Positions 16,335 to 25,052 of a stretch of 64,000 bases of DNA are shown here, one piece after another. This DNA is from Streptomyces laurentii (GTDB lineage Bacteria; Actinomycetota; Actinomycetes; Streptomycetales; Streptomycetaceae), in the NCBI GenBank assembly GCA_002355495.1, contig AP017424.1:62001-126000 (forward strand), read 5' to 3'. Made by a program: the position numbers and the translations under genes. Under the pieces are notes generated by a model that was not told where the DNA came from, searched no databases, and saw only the letters and a program-made list of their open reading frames with translations. The first letter of the stretch is position 1, and the number at the start of each line of letters is the position of its first letter.

Positions 16335-16769
16335 CTTCTCCCGGCCGCCACCCAGCACGGTGTGCCCGCCCCCGTCCTCCTGGACCTGGGGACCGGCACC
16401 GGCCAGGCCCCCCGCGCACTGCTGCCCGTACTGCACCGCATGGTGCACATCGACCTGGTCGACGTGCACAAGTCGACGCTGGAGGCGGCCCGCGCCGCGC
16501 TCGTACCGGTCCGCAGAGCATGCACGGTCGACGTCTTCACCGGCTCCGCCCACCTCTTCGCCCCCGGCGCGCCCGGCCGGGCGCCCACGCTGATCACCAG
16601 CTGTAGGTCGTTCCACCGGATGTCCCGCTCGGAGGTCCTGTCGATGGCCGGCCGAGTGGCCGCGCCGCACGCCGTCGTGGCGATCATGGGCGACGGCAGC
16701 CTCTGGACCCGCCAGGCCGACTGGACGGCCGCCCTGCGGGAGCTGATGCAGTGTGACGTTGATCGGTAG
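16335..16769 (+). pseudogene. Class I SAM methyltransferase, truncated at both ends
   Basis: Frame three reads VPAPVLLDLGTGTGQAPRAL, LVDVHKSTLEAARAAL, APTLITSCRSFHRMS and VVAIMGDGSLWTRQADW. This is a methyltransferase domain with its SAM-binding DLGTGTG. It has no start codon of its own and no N-terminal helices. The normal C terminus stops abruptly at ALRELMQ, where two direct repeats begin. It is a deletion remnant joined to the PCMT fragment. Confidence 0.65.
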
Positions 16770-16797
16770 TTGGCGGGTTTGATCGATAGTTGGCGAG
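16759..16797. repeat. Two 19-bp imperfect direct repeats
   Basis: TTGATCGGTAGTTGGCGGG (16759-16777) and TTGATCGATAGTTGGCGAG (16779-16797) differ at two bases. They lie exactly where the methyltransferase homology ends. They could mark the end of a lost mobile element; no inverted partner was found nearby. Confidence 0.55.
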
Positions 16798-16955
16798 CCG
16801 TGGTTTGGTGACTGTGAGTTGGTGGTGGTGACGGAGATACGCGGCGGCTCGGGCTAGCCCCGGTCCCGGGGCAAGCCATGCGTGGCCCGTGGCGAACGGT
16901 CAGCCGCTGCGGACCACGCATGCGACCCCGCCGGTCGCGCCAGGCTCGCCGTACG

Positions 16956-19511
16956 TCAGCGCCGTGCGTCCTCCGAGGCGTCCAGGAGCGGCAGGCCGGC
17001 CGCGTACCGGCGGAGGTATCCGGCGGTGGGAGTGTCCGCGCCGGCGACGGTGTCGGGGGTGCCCTGCGCGACCACCGCGCCTCCGTTGGGGCCGGCTCCC
17101 GGTCCGAGGTCGATCACCCAGTCCGCGGACGCGGCGACGGGGATGTCGTGTTCGGCCACGACGACGGTGTTGCCGGAGTCGAGCAGCATGTCGAGCGCCT
17201 CGACGACCCGTTGGATGTCGGACGGGTGCAGGCCCGAGACGGGTTCGTCGAGGACGACGAGGCCGGCCTTGCGGCTCGCCGCGCCGCGCTGGATCGCGGA
17301 CGCGAGTTTGAGGCGCTGGGCCTCGCCGCCGGATAGCTCGGTGGCGCTCTGGCCGAGTCGGAGGTAGCCGAGCCCGACCCGGTCGAGCGCAGCGAGGGTC
17401 TCCGTGAGCTGCCGGGGTTCGGTGAAGACCTCCCCGGCCTCGGCGACGGTCAGGTCCAGCACCTGGTCGATGGACAGCCCCCGGTAGGTGACCTTCAGGG
17501 CCTCGGGCCCGTAGCGCCGGCCGTCGCACGTGTCGCACACCACCCACATGTCGGGGAGGAAGTGCATGTCGACGAGCCTGCGGCCGTAGCCGGTGCAGGT
17601 ATCGCAGCGGCCGCCGGTGGTGTTGAAGCTGAACCAGGAGGCGTCGACGCCGCGCGCGCGTGCCGTGTCGGTGGCGGCGAACAGTTTGCGGACGATGTCG
17701 AACGCCTTGCTGTACGTGGCCGGGTTGGACCGCGGCGTGCGCCCGAGGGGTTCCTGGTCGACCACGGCGACCCAGCCGAATCCGTCGAGTCCGGTCACCT
17801 CGCGCACGGTGTCGGCGGCCGTGCCTCTGAGGGCGGCCGCCGCGCCCGCGGCGAGTGCGCCCAGGACGCTGCTCTTGCCGCTGCCGCTGACCCCGGTCAG
17901 GCAGGTGAGTCGCCCGGCAGGGAGGCGCAGCAGCTCCGCGGCCGCGTTGTGGGCGTGGAGGCCGTGCAGTTCCACCCAGTCGGCGTCATCGCGGACCGGG
18001 CGGGGGGTACGGCGCAGTCGCGGCCCGTTGCCGGCCAGGTAGCGGCCGGTGACCGAGGCGGGGTTGGCGGCGGCCAGGGCGGGTGAGCCAGAGACCAGGA
18101 CCTCGCCGCCGAGGCGGCCCGCGCCGGGTCCCATATCGACGATCCAGTCGGCGCGGGCGATCAGTTCGGGGTCGTGTTCGACGAGGAGGACGGTGTTGCC
18201 GGCTTCGCGCAACTCCAGGGCGATGTCGAGGAGGTGTTTCTTGTCCGCCGGGTGCAGCCCGGCGGAGGGTTCGTCCAGGACGAAGATGATGTCGCTCAGC
18301 TCGGTGCCGAGCTGAGCGACGAGCCGGGTGCGCTGCAACTCACCGCCGGACAGAGTGGCGGCGCTGCGGGACAGCTGCAGGTGGGCCAGGCCGAGCCGGT
18401 CCAGGAGGCGGAGCCGGCGTCCGAGGTCTTGCAGCAGGGGCTCGCCGACGGTGCGCTGCCGGGTGTCAAGGGAGTCGGCGACGTGCCCGGCCCAGCGGCG
18501 GACTTCGCGTACGTCCACGTCCAGCAGATCGGGGTAGGTCAGGCCGCCGAGACGTACGGACCGGGCGACCCGATCGAATCCGCTGCCGTGGCAGGTGTCG
18601 CAGGGCTGCTTGCGCATGTACGGCAGGTAACGCTGCTTGGCGTCGGCCGTCTGGGCGTTGACGAACACCCGTTCCACCTCGGCAAGCGCGCCGCGCAGCG
18701 GTTGGCTGGAGGTGTAGGTCATGCGGGCCGTCTCGTTCTTGTTCGGGATGTCGACGGTGGCCTCGACCGCCTCGTCGCCGGTGCCGTACAGGACGTCGTG
18801 CCGGAACGCCGCGGGCAGCGACTGCCAGGGCCCGCCGAGGTCCACGCCGCGTTTGGCGGCGAGTGCGGGGACGAACACGTGCTCTCCGGACCTCCATTTG
18901 GCATACCAGGGGGAGGCGCCTTCGAAGAGGGGGAGGTCCGGGCGGGTGATGACGAGCTCTTCCTGGGCTTGCCAGCGTCCGCCGGCGCCGTGGCAGTCCG
19001 GGCAGCTGCCTTCCGGGGTGTGGCGGTCGAAGTGCGCGGTGGTCAGGGGCCCGGCGCCGGTGTCCGCGGCCGGGCCCGTGCTCGTGTCCGGGCCGATCCG
19101 CGGGAGGCGCGAGTAGAGCAGGCCGAGGTGCCCGTCGATCCCGGTGATGGTGGCGACAGTGGAGCGGGGGTTGCGGTTCAGGCGACGCTGGTCGACCGCG
19201 AGCGTGGCGCCGAGGCCGAGGATGCGGTCGACCTTGGGGCGGTTGCGCTGGGTGATGTACTGGCGTACGAACGGCGAAAGGCCCTCCAGATACCGCAGTT
19301 GGGCCTCGCTGTGCAGGGTGTCGATGGCGAGTGAAGTCTTGCCGCTGCCGCTGACGCCGGTGAAGGCGACGAGCCGGCCTTTGGGGATGCTGACGGACAC
19401 GTCGCGCAGGTTGTTGGTGCGGGCGCCCACGACGTCGATGGTGTCGCGCGTCTTGCCGGCCCCGGCAGCGTGTGGGGCCGGCATGCGCGTGTCCGGTACG
19501 GGTGGGGTCAC
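16956..19511 (-). CDS. UvrA-like ABC ATPase (DrrC type)
   Basis: The protein has 851 residues and two ABC modules. Walker A motifs are GVSGSGKTS (about 52-60) and GVSGSGKSS. ABC signatures are LSGGELQRTRL and LSGGEAQRLKL. Zinc-finger cysteines appear in CPDCHGAGG/CDTCHGSGF and CDTCTGYG/CDTCDG. It is shorter than housekeeping UvrA (about 950), as in the UvrA2/DrrC group linked to resistance to DNA-binding drugs. Its GTG overlaps the stop of the upstream PPOX gene by four bases (GTGA), so the two are translationally coupled. The substrate lesion or drug is unknown. Confidence 0.88.
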   Translation of the reverse strand: MTPPVPDTRMPAPHAAGAGKTRDTIDVVGARTNNLRDVSVSIPKGRLVAFTGVSGSGKTSLAIDTLHSEAQLRYLEGLSPFVRQYITQRNRPKVDRILGLGATLAVDQRRLNRNPRSTVATITGIDGHLGLLYSRLPRIGPDTSTGPAADTGAGPLTTAHFDRHTPEGSCPDCHGAGGRWQAQEELVITRPDLPLFEGASPWYAKWRSGEHVFVPALAAKRGVDLGGPWQSLPAAFRHDVLYGTGDEAVEATVDIPNKNETARMTYTSSQPLRGALAEVERVFVNAQTADAKQRYLPYMRKQPCDTCHGSGFDRVARSVRLGGLTYPDLLDVDVREVRRWAGHVADSLDTRQRTVGEPLLQDLGRRLRLLDRLGLAHLQLSRSAATLSGGELQRTRLVAQLGTELSDIIFVLDEPSAGLHPADKKHLLDIALELREAGNTVLLVEHDPELIARADWIVDMGPGAGRLGGEVLVSGSPALAAANPASVTGRYLAGNGPRLRRTPRPVRDDADWVELHGLHAHNAAAELLRLPAGRLTCLTGVSGSGKSSVLGALAAGAAAALRGTAADTVREVTGLDGFGWVAVVDQEPLGRTPRSNPATYSKAFDIVRKLFAATDTARARGVDASWFSFNTTGGRCDTCTGYGRRLVDMHFLPDMWVVCDTCDGRRYGPEALKVTYRGLSIDQVLDLTVAEAGEVFTEPRQLTETLAALDRVGLGYLRLGQSATELSGGEAQRLKLASAIQRGAASRKAGLVVLDEPVSGLHPSDIQRVVEALDMLLDSGNTVVVAEHDIPVAASADWVIDLGPGAGPNGGAVVAQGTPDTVAGADTPTAGYLRRYAAGLPLLDASEDARR

Positions 19512-20041
19512 GCCTCGGCCGCCTTCCCGCCGAGCTTGGCGAGGTCGGGGGCGAACACGGTCATCCACTGCGGGTGCAGCCGGTAGAAGACCACGTCGTT
19601 GTCCCAGTCGAAGGCGTCGTCGCCGTAGAAGTCCCGGAAGTACGCGAGCAGGTCCGGCCAGTCGGCGGCCGGCTCGCCGCGGTGGGGGTTGAGGACCTCC
19701 GCGGTGCCGTGTGTGAACACGCCCAGGTCTTCCCCGCGCATGTGCGCGGCGCTGACGGCGGGACGGGCGGCGAGGTGCCGGGCTTTGGCGGCGCCGCGCG
19801 AGGTGCCGAAGTGCCACTTTCCGTGCAGGAAGTGCCCGTCCACGCCGCTGATCCGCGGCTCGCCCTTCGCCGTCACGGTGGACAACGCAAGCGTGCACAT
19901 GCCGGTGAGCACGCGAGTGAGCTGCTCGGCGGTGAGCGTGCGCTCGCTGCTGATGATCGACCGCAGGTGCGCCGTGGAGCGGGAGAGCGAGGCGTCGAGA
20001 AGGGCTTGGAGCCGGTGGAGATCGTCGGGTGTTTCGCGCAT
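19508..20041 (-). CDS. Pyridoxamine 5'-phosphate oxidase-fold protein
   Basis: A 177-residue split-barrel protein (MCTLALSTVTAKGEPRISG, WHFGTSRGAAKARHLAARP, AVSAAHMRGEDLGVFTHGTA), as in flavin- or F420-binding PPOX-family proteins. These reduce or sequester small molecules, and general stress relatives are common. It is the first gene of a two-gene operon with the UvrA-like ATPase, with a 4-bp stop/start overlap. That suggests a joint protective role, which is an inference. Confidence 0.82.
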   Translation of the reverse strand: MRETPDDLHRLQALLDASLSRSTAHLRSIISSERTLTAEQLTRVLTGMCTLALSTVTAKGEPRISGVDGHFLHGKWHFGTSRGAAKARHLAARPAVSAAHMRGEDLGVFTHGTAEVLNPHRGEPAADWPDLLAYFRDFYGDDAFDWDNDVVFYRLHPQWMTVFAPDLAKLGGKAAEA

Positions 20042-20254
20042 GAGGGTCCTTGTCTGTCCGTCGTCCCGGCCCGCGCCACCACGACACCGACCGGCGCCCC
20101 CACTGTCTCCACAAAACCCGACATCCTCTGTCGTATTTCTTGCGGTGTCCTCCGCACCCTGCCATCGGGGTGTGGGCAGGCGTACAGGCGACGACCGGCT
20201 GCGGACACGCCGCGACCCTGCGCCGCGCCCGCGGCTGGGCGGTGCCGGAATGTT

Positions 20255-20371
20255 CCGGACGGGTTGTGGGAGACCGCCAAGCTGTTCATGACGCTGTTCG
20301 CGGCGATCATCTACGTGCTGGTCAGCGGCTGTGCCTGGCGGGCTCTGCCGCCCTGCTTCGGCGTCTCCAAG
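20255..20371 (+). mobile_element. IS5-type transposase N-terminal remnant
   Basis: About 39 codons read PDGLWETAKLF, FAAIIYVLVSGCAWRALPP and CFGVSK. This is the conserved N-terminal helix-turn-helix region of IS5-group (DUF4096) transposases. The following catalytic DDE domain is missing, and no terminal inverted repeats were found. It is a dead fragment. Confidence 0.7.
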
Positions 20372-20620
20372 TCATGCCCGTCGTCGGTTCCGCAGGTTCA
20401 CCACGGAACGTGCACCCGCTTCGAGGCTGTTTGTGGCTCGATCGAACACATCGAGGGGCATCGCGAGGCAGAAGCCCGTCAACTCGCCTGCGCGTCGCTC
20501 ACGCGCTCGACCTCACCCTCATTCGGGCGAGATTCCATATCCTTTGCGCATTTTATCGGGATTCCGTAAATAGGCTCCCTGTACACCCGAACGGCTTTCC
20601 TTTTCGAAGGAGAATTCGAC
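20372..20620. promoter_or_regulatory. AT-richer leader region of the methyltransferase
   Basis: Bases 20520-20580 are unusually AT-rich for this window (CATATCC, ATTTTATC, CCGTAAATAGG) and likely hold the promoter of the downstream gene. The Shine-Dalgarno AAGGAGA is at 20607-20613. Confidence 0.4.
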
Positions 20621-21430
20621 ATCACCGCGGCATACGAAATCGAGCGTTACGGAGAAAAGCTCTTCTCGGCTTCCCACAGCAACGAGGGCGAACGGCTGGA
20701 ATGCCTGGCCGGCGCGCTCGACCCGGTCAGCCGGCGGAACCTGCTCGCGCTGGGCCTCGAAGCCCAGTGGACATGCCTGGACGTCGGCCCGGGCGCGGGC
20801 ACGTTAAGTGAGTGGCTGGCGTCCGTCGCCGGATCGGCCGGGCAGATCGCGGCTGTCGACCGCGACACCCGGCTCCTCGGCCACCTCGCCGCCAAGGGCG
20901 TGAAGGTCATCGAGGCGGACATCACCGACCCGGCCTTCCATCCGGCGGGCCGGTTCGACCTCGTACACGCCCGGTTGGTCCTGATGCATCTGCGGGACCG
21001 GGAAGAGGTGTTGCGCCGCCTGGTCTCCTGGCTCAAGCCCGGCGGTCTGCTGGTGGTCTCCGACGCCCTCGCGGTCGGCGGTGAAACCTCCCCTCACGAG
21101 GCGTACCGACGCACGATGACCGCCTATTGGCGCTTGCTGGCCGAGACAATCGGCAGCGACAGGCACTGCGTCGCGCATTACCCCAGGATGTTCACCGAGC
21201 TCGGGCTACGGGACATCGGCATGGACACGCACCTGCCGGCCGTGGGCCTCGACACCAGGTTCGGCCGCTTCCTCGCACTGTCGTTGGAGCAGACCAGGGA
21301 GCGGCTCATGGCGGCCGGGCTGCCCGCGGCCGTCTACAACGCGGCGATCCAGCACCTGGACAACCCCATGACCAGGGAGATGTTCTTCGCCATGGCCACC
21401 TGCTGGGGCCGGACCCCGACCGTCCCATAA
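20621..21430 (+). CDS. SAM-dependent methyltransferase with ATC in place of the start codon; contains TTA
   Basis: A class I methyltransferase of about 269 residues: WTCLDVGPGAGTLSEWL (SAM motif I), FDLVHARLVLMHLRDREEVL and LKPGGLLVVSD. Homology extends smoothly back to ITAAYEIERYGEKLF. There an AAGGAGA Shine-Dalgarno is followed seven bases later by ATC where ATG would be expected. No ATG, GTG or TTG occurs in frame between the upstream TAA (20567) and codon 20900, which is already past motif I; only a CTG at 20579 is available. Leu at 20804-20806 is the rare TTA codon, so translation would depend on the bldA tRNA. Either ATC initiates, or the gene has lost its start. The substrate is unknown. 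Confidence 0.7.
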   Translation: MTAAYEIERYGEKLFSASHSNEGERLECLAGALDPVSRRNLLALGLEAQWTCLDVGPGAGTLSEWLASVAGSAGQIAAVDRDTRLLGHLAAKGVKVIEADITDPAFHPAGRFDLVHARLVLMHLRDREEVLRRLVSWLKPGGLLVVSDALAVGGETSPHEAYRRTMTAYWRLLAETIGSDRHCVAHYPRMFTELGLRDIGMDTHLPAVGLDTRFGRFLALSLEQTRERLMAAGLPAAVYNAAIQHLDNPMTREMFFAMATCWGRTPTVP

Positions 21431-21483
21431 CGGCCTACCGGGGGCAGGCACAGGCCGGCCCCCTTCCCACGCTTTCCTGATAA

Positions 21484-21501
21484 TTCACTCCTCAGAGTGA
21501 A
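21484..21501. terminator. Small hairpin between methyltransferase and EF-hand genes
   Basis: TTCACTC and GAGTGAA pair perfectly around a CTCA loop. The 7-bp stem is short for a terminator and may instead be a protein-binding site. Confidence 0.4.
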
Positions 21502-21601
21502 GAAGCGTTAACCCGGCCAATGGCCGACGGAATTCCCCAAGAATGCCTCCAAGTCCGGGTGCGGATCCTGGACTCGGCACCCTATAAAGAGAGACGGAAT
21601 C

Positions 21602-22132
21602 ATGCGAAACGAAGCCGTTCAGCGTGCCGCGCTGATTTTCCAGCTGCTCGACGCCAACGGGAACGGGGTGCTCGACGCCAAGGACTTCGAACTCAACGCC
21701 GACCGGGTGCTGGCCGTCGCGACGGACTCGCGGCCGGAGGCCAGGAATGCGCTGGCCGACAGCATGCGCCGCTGGTGGGAGGTGCTGGTGGGGGCGCTGG
21801 ACACGAACGGTGACGGCGTGATCAGCCCACAGGAGTTCGAGGCATCCGTGCTCAATCCCGAGCTGTTCGGCCCGGCCGCCGACGACTTCGCCAACGCGCT
21901 CGCCGCACTCGGCGACCCGGACGATGACGGCCTGATCGAGCGGACCCGCTTCCTCGCCCTGATGACCGCATGGGGCTTCGCCGCACCGAACATCGACTCG
22001 CTGTTCGACGCATTCCGACCGGACCCCGACGACCGGATCACGGTGACCTCCTGGGCCGATGGCATCCGCGACTACTACACACCCGGCCTGGCCGGAATCC
22101 CCGGCGACCGCCTGGTCTCGATCCCGGCCTGA
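21602..22132 (+). CDS. EF-hand calcium-binding protein (calerythrin-like)
   Basis: The protein has 176 residues and four EF-hand-like units. Loop 1 (DANGNGVLDAKD, about 17-28) and loop 2 (DTNGDGVISPQE, about 67-78) keep the Asp/Asn ligands; loop 1 ends in Asp rather than Glu. Loops 3 (DPDDDGLIERTR) and 4 (RPDPDDRITVTS) are degenerate at the last position. Length and layout match the sarcoplasmic-type calcium buffers of actinomycetes (calerythrin, Cab proteins). No export signal, so it is cytoplasmic. It follows the methyltransferase by about 170 bp. Confidence 0.86.
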   Translation: MRNEAVQRAALIFQLLDANGNGVLDAKDFELNADRVLAVATDSRPEARNALADSMRRWWEVLVGALDTNGDGVISPQEFEASVLNPELFGPAADDFANALAALGDPDDDGLIERTRFLALMTAWGFAAPNIDSLFDAFRPDPDDRITVTSWADGIRDYYTPGLAGIPGDRLVSIPA

Positions 22133-22282
22133 CCCACCGATCGACGCTCTGATGGCCCGGCCCAGCAGCCGCTACGAATCGCACGGTGCGGCCCGTCGAG
22201 GACATCGTCACGCAGGGCCCCAGGGGCCGGGCCCGCAGGCCGACAGCGTCTGTGCCATCTGAGCGCACGCGCTTTGTCCACG

Positions 22283-22318
22283 CGGCCCGCGTTCGTGCTT
22301 CGACACGGACGCGGGCCG
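22283..22318. terminator. Bidirectional terminator hairpin
   Basis: CGGCCCGCGTTCGTG pairs with CACGGACGCGGGCCG around a CTTCGA loop: a 15-bp stem with one G-T-type mismatch. It lies between two convergent genes, the EF-hand gene and the reductase fusion. Confidence 0.7.
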
Positions 22319-22342
22319 TTGCCGTGTGCTGGTGGCGGCGGC

Positions 22343-23956
22343 TCAGCTCGCCCGGCGGGCGCGCAGTACCCGGTCGTCGGCGTGGTGGGCTGCGCCGGCC
22401 GAGCCCGGGGGACGGGGGCGCTTGTCGTCGACCTCGATGGTCCAGCCGGCTGTGGCCTTGATCGCGGTCACGAAGTCGTCGATGTGCAGGTAGGCGTCGG
22501 GGTCGAACGGGCGATGCCCGTGCTGTGGGTCGCGCATCGCGTCGAGGTCGTGGCCGAGGATGACCAGGGAACCGCCGGGGGCGACGGCGTCGAGCACATT
22601 GTGGACGCCGCGCAGGTCGGGCGTACGAGGGATCGACGCGTACGCCGCCGAGACAAGGTCGAACCCGCCCTGTGCCGACCTCTGGGTAAACGGCTCCCAG
22701 GCGTTGGCATCGGCCGGCTCGCACGTGACAGTCAGGTCGCGCCGCTCGGCCTCGACCCGGATCCGGTCGAGCGCGCGCGAGGAGATGTCACTCGCGGTCA
22801 CCTCCCAGCCCTGTTCGGCCAGCCAGAGCGCGTCACCGCCCTCGCCGGCGCCGACGTCGAGCGCACGGCCGACGGGCAAGCCGGTCACTTCCGCGACCAG
22901 CGAGCCGTTCGGGTTGCCGCTCCAGAGCGGGTCGCCGGAGTAGCGGTGATCCCAGTCGGCGACGGAGCCGGACAGGCGGGCCGCGGTGCGCACGTCCTCG
23001 GCGGCGAGACTCATCGCGACGGCGCCACCGACGCGGCCGCCGTGGGCGGCGGCCTGGAGCACCTGCTGACTGGGATCCGTGACGCTGCCGACCGCGTAGA
23101 CCCCGTCGATGGCGGTGGCGCCCATCGCGTCGGCCTCGATCACCTCGCCCATGCCGGTCGGGTGGGGCGAGGGCCGCAGGCCGAGTCCGGTGAACGGCTC
23201 GGCGCGTGGCGAGAAGCGCGGGTTGATCAGGATCGCGTCGGCACCGATCGTCGAGCCATCGATCAGCCCGATCCCGGTGAGGCGGCCGTCCGCACCAGTG
23301 AGGACACGGTGCGCGGTGGTGGCGAGGCGTACGTCGACACCCGCGGAGACGAGGGTGGGGATCTCGGACTCGTCGACCTCCACACCGTCCGCGACGAGCA
23401 CGGTCAGACGCGCGGACAGCTGGCGCAGCAGTGGCGTGACGTGCAGCCCCATCGGATGGGCGACGAGCTGGACGAGTCGCTGGTCGCGGGCCTCGTAGCC
23501 GTGGCAGAACGGGCAGTGGATCACCGCCCCGCCCCAGTGGTCCGCCAGCCCCTCGACCTCGGGGAGGTCGTCGACCAAGCCGGTCGCGACGACGATCCGG
23601 CGGGCGACGACGGAGGTGCCCTCGGCGAGCTCGACGACGAAGAGTTCGCCGTCCCCGGCCACCCGCACGGCGCGGCCGGACAGCACTTCGCCCCCGTAGC
23701 GGCGCACCTCCGTGCGACCGGTGGCGAGCAGCTCCGCCGGGTCGGTGCCGTCGCGTCCCAGGAAGCTGTGCATGTGCGCCGCGGGCGCGTTGCGCGGCTC
23801 GCCCGAGTCGACCACGATCATCGACCGGCGCTGCCGGCCGAGCTGCAGGGCGGTGGCGAGGCCGGCGGCCGATCCGCCGATGACGGCGACGTCGCAGTGG
23901 CGGATGACGGCCGGAGCGGCAGATGTGTGGGAGGGGGCGGTGTGGTGATGGCTCAT
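22343..23956 (-). CDS. Thioredoxin reductase-like flavoprotein fused to SAM methyltransferase
   Basis: A bifunctional protein of 537 residues. Residues 18-315 form a pyridine-nucleotide disulfide oxidoreductase: FAD motif VIGGSAAGLATALQLG, redox pair HCPFCHGYE, and GVYAVGSVTDPSQQVLQAAA. After a linker, about 345-500 form a class I methyltransferase (ALDVGAGEGGDALWLAEQGW, DLVSAAYASIP). This fusion is known in streptomycetes, but its substrate is unclear; thiol chemistry coupled to S-methylation or tellurite/thiol detoxification are options. It is transcribed away from an XRE/cupin regulator, with a shared palindrome between them. The ATG at 23956 is followed by a His-rich start. Confidence 0.86.
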   Translation of the reverse strand: MSHHHTAPSHTSAAPAVIRHCDVAVIGGSAAGLATALQLGRQRRSMIVVDSGEPRNAPAAHMHSFLGRDGTDPAELLATGRTEVRRYGGEVLSGRAVRVAGDGELFVVELAEGTSVVARRIVVATGLVDDLPEVEGLADHWGGAVIHCPFCHGYEARDQRLVQLVAHPMGLHVTPLLRQLSARLTVLVADGVEVDESEIPTLVSAGVDVRLATTAHRVLTGADGRLTGIGLIDGSTIGADAILINPRFSPRAEPFTGLGLRPSPHPTGMGEVIEADAMGATAIDGVYAVGSVTDPSQQVLQAAAHGGRVGGAVAMSLAAEDVRTAARLSGSVADWDHRYSGDPLWSGNPNGSLVAEVTGLPVGRALDVGAGEGGDALWLAEQGWEVTASDISSRALDRIRVEAERRDLTVTCEPADANAWEPFTQRSAQGGFDLVSAAYASIPRTPDLRGVHNVLDAVAPGGSLVILGHDLDAMRDPQHGHRPFDPDAYLHIDDFVTAIKATAGWTIEVDDKRPRPPGSAGAAHHADDRVLRARRAS

Positions 23957-23994
23957 GTCCGCCACCGTAGAAACCTCTGGCGTTATGTGCCAGA

Positions 23995-24017
23995 CTCCTT
24001 GCGGAATTCGCAAGGAG
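23995..24017. promoter_or_regulatory. Operator palindrome of the XRE/cupin regulator
   Basis: CTCCTTGCG, GAATT, CGCAAGGAG form a perfect 9-bp inverted repeat. It covers the Shine-Dalgarno of the regulator gene and lies 39 bp from the divergent reductase start. Repression of both genes from one site is likely. Confidence 0.7.
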
Positions 24018-24022
24018 GAACC

Positions 24023-24589
24023 GTGAGCCGACTCGCCGACATCGAGCACGTCGTCCGGACCCGGCTGCGCAGCCTGCGCACCACGCTCGGACTTTCCCTC
24101 GACGAACTCGCCGCGCGCACCAACCTGAGCCCGTCGACGATCAGTCGCGTCGAAACCGGGAAGCGCACCATCAGCCTCGACGTACTGCTTCCGCTCGCCG
24201 CCGGCCTCCAGGTCGGCCTGGACGCACTGCTCGATGTGAGCGGCGACGACGACGTGGTCATCCGCCCCACGTCGAGCCGGATCGAGGGGCGCACGACGTG
24301 GGCACTGAGCAGGCCGGACAGCAGCACGGTCGCGGTGAAGGCGCTGATCGAGCCCACCGCGGCCCGGCCACAACAGCGGGTCCACCCCGGCCACGACTGG
24401 CTGTTCGTGCTCAGCGGGCGACTCCTGCTCCTGCTCGGCGATCGCGAGATCGCCGTCGAGGCCGGCGAGGCGGCCGAGTTCGCCACCATGACCCCGCACG
24501 CGTTCGCCGCGGTCGACGGTCCGGCCGAGCTGTTGATGATCTTCGACCGCGACGGGCAGCGCGCGCACGTGCATCGCGGGAAGGAGTGA
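24023..24589 (+). CDS. XRE-family regulator with C-terminal cupin domain
   Basis: The protein has 188 residues. An N-terminal helix-turn-helix (about 10-65: LRSLRTTLGLSLDELAART, LSPSTISRVETGKR) precedes a cupin sensor domain (about 110-180: VHPGHDWLFVLSGRLLLLLG, VEAGEAAEFATMTPHAF). The class usually controls an adjacent divergent gene and itself in response to a small ligand or redox cue. The GTG at 24023 follows AAGGAGG, which is part of the palindrome at 23995-24017. It probably regulates the reductase-methyltransferase fusion. Confidence 0.88.
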   Translation: MSRLADIEHVVRTRLRSLRTTLGLSLDELAARTNLSPSTISRVETGKRTISLDVLLPLAAGLQVGLDALLDVSGDDDVVIRPTSSRIEGRTTWALSRPDSSTVAVKALIEPTAARPQQRVHPGHDWLFVLSGRLLLLLGDREIAVEAGEAAEFATMTPHAFAAVDGPAELLMIFDRDGQRAHVHRGKE

Positions 24590-24659
24590 GCGGCGGGCCC
24601 ACCACGGTCCGATGCGGGTAGCGCTGCACCGCAGGAACAGCCAGCGCCGTATTCGCGGT

Positions 24660-25052
24660 GCACGGACTTCGGCTCCACCCCGGACGGACGAGGCCGTACG
24701 GAGCGCGCTGCTGTCGCTGCCGGAGCTGATGGAGCTGATGGAGCGGCCGTACCGGATGCTGCGAAGCCGGCAGGTGTTCGCGAGGAACTCCTCAAGTGAG
24801 GTGACCCGCGGGCGAAGCTGCCGGCCGGCCAGGAGTGGCGGCCGACCGTGCCGGCCTCGCTGAACCTGCCCGGAGAGGCGGGCGGGTACCTGGCGGCGCG
24901 GGCCGCGCTACTGGACGGCACCTACCGTGAGGGCGCCGGCCGGGTCACGGACAACGTGCAGGTCGTCTTCGACGGCGGCCGGCTGCACTTCGCCGCCATG
25001 GAGCCGGAGCCCGAGCCGGCCTCCAGCGGCACGGGCGTGTACGAGGCATGTC
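24660..25052 (+). mobile_element. Tn3-family transposase remnant
   Basis: Scattered over two frames are pieces of an internal Tn3-type TnpA segment: RSRQVFARNSS, VPASLNLPGEAGGYLAARA, ALLDGTYREGAGRVTDNVQV and FDGGRLHFAAMEPEPEPAS. The N-terminal and catalytic DDE parts are absent, and the homology stops at the neighbouring cupin gene. It is a degraded scrap, and evidence for past transposition here. Confidence 0.65.

Noticed and set aside
18174..19334. 386-codon plus-strand frame within the UvrA-like gene
   Set aside because: Antisense shadow; no domains.
16956..20165. UvrA-like ORF read as 1069 residues
   Set aside because: The extra N-terminal 218 residues are an out-of-frame reading of the PPOX gene; the GTG overlapping the PPOX stop is a natural start.
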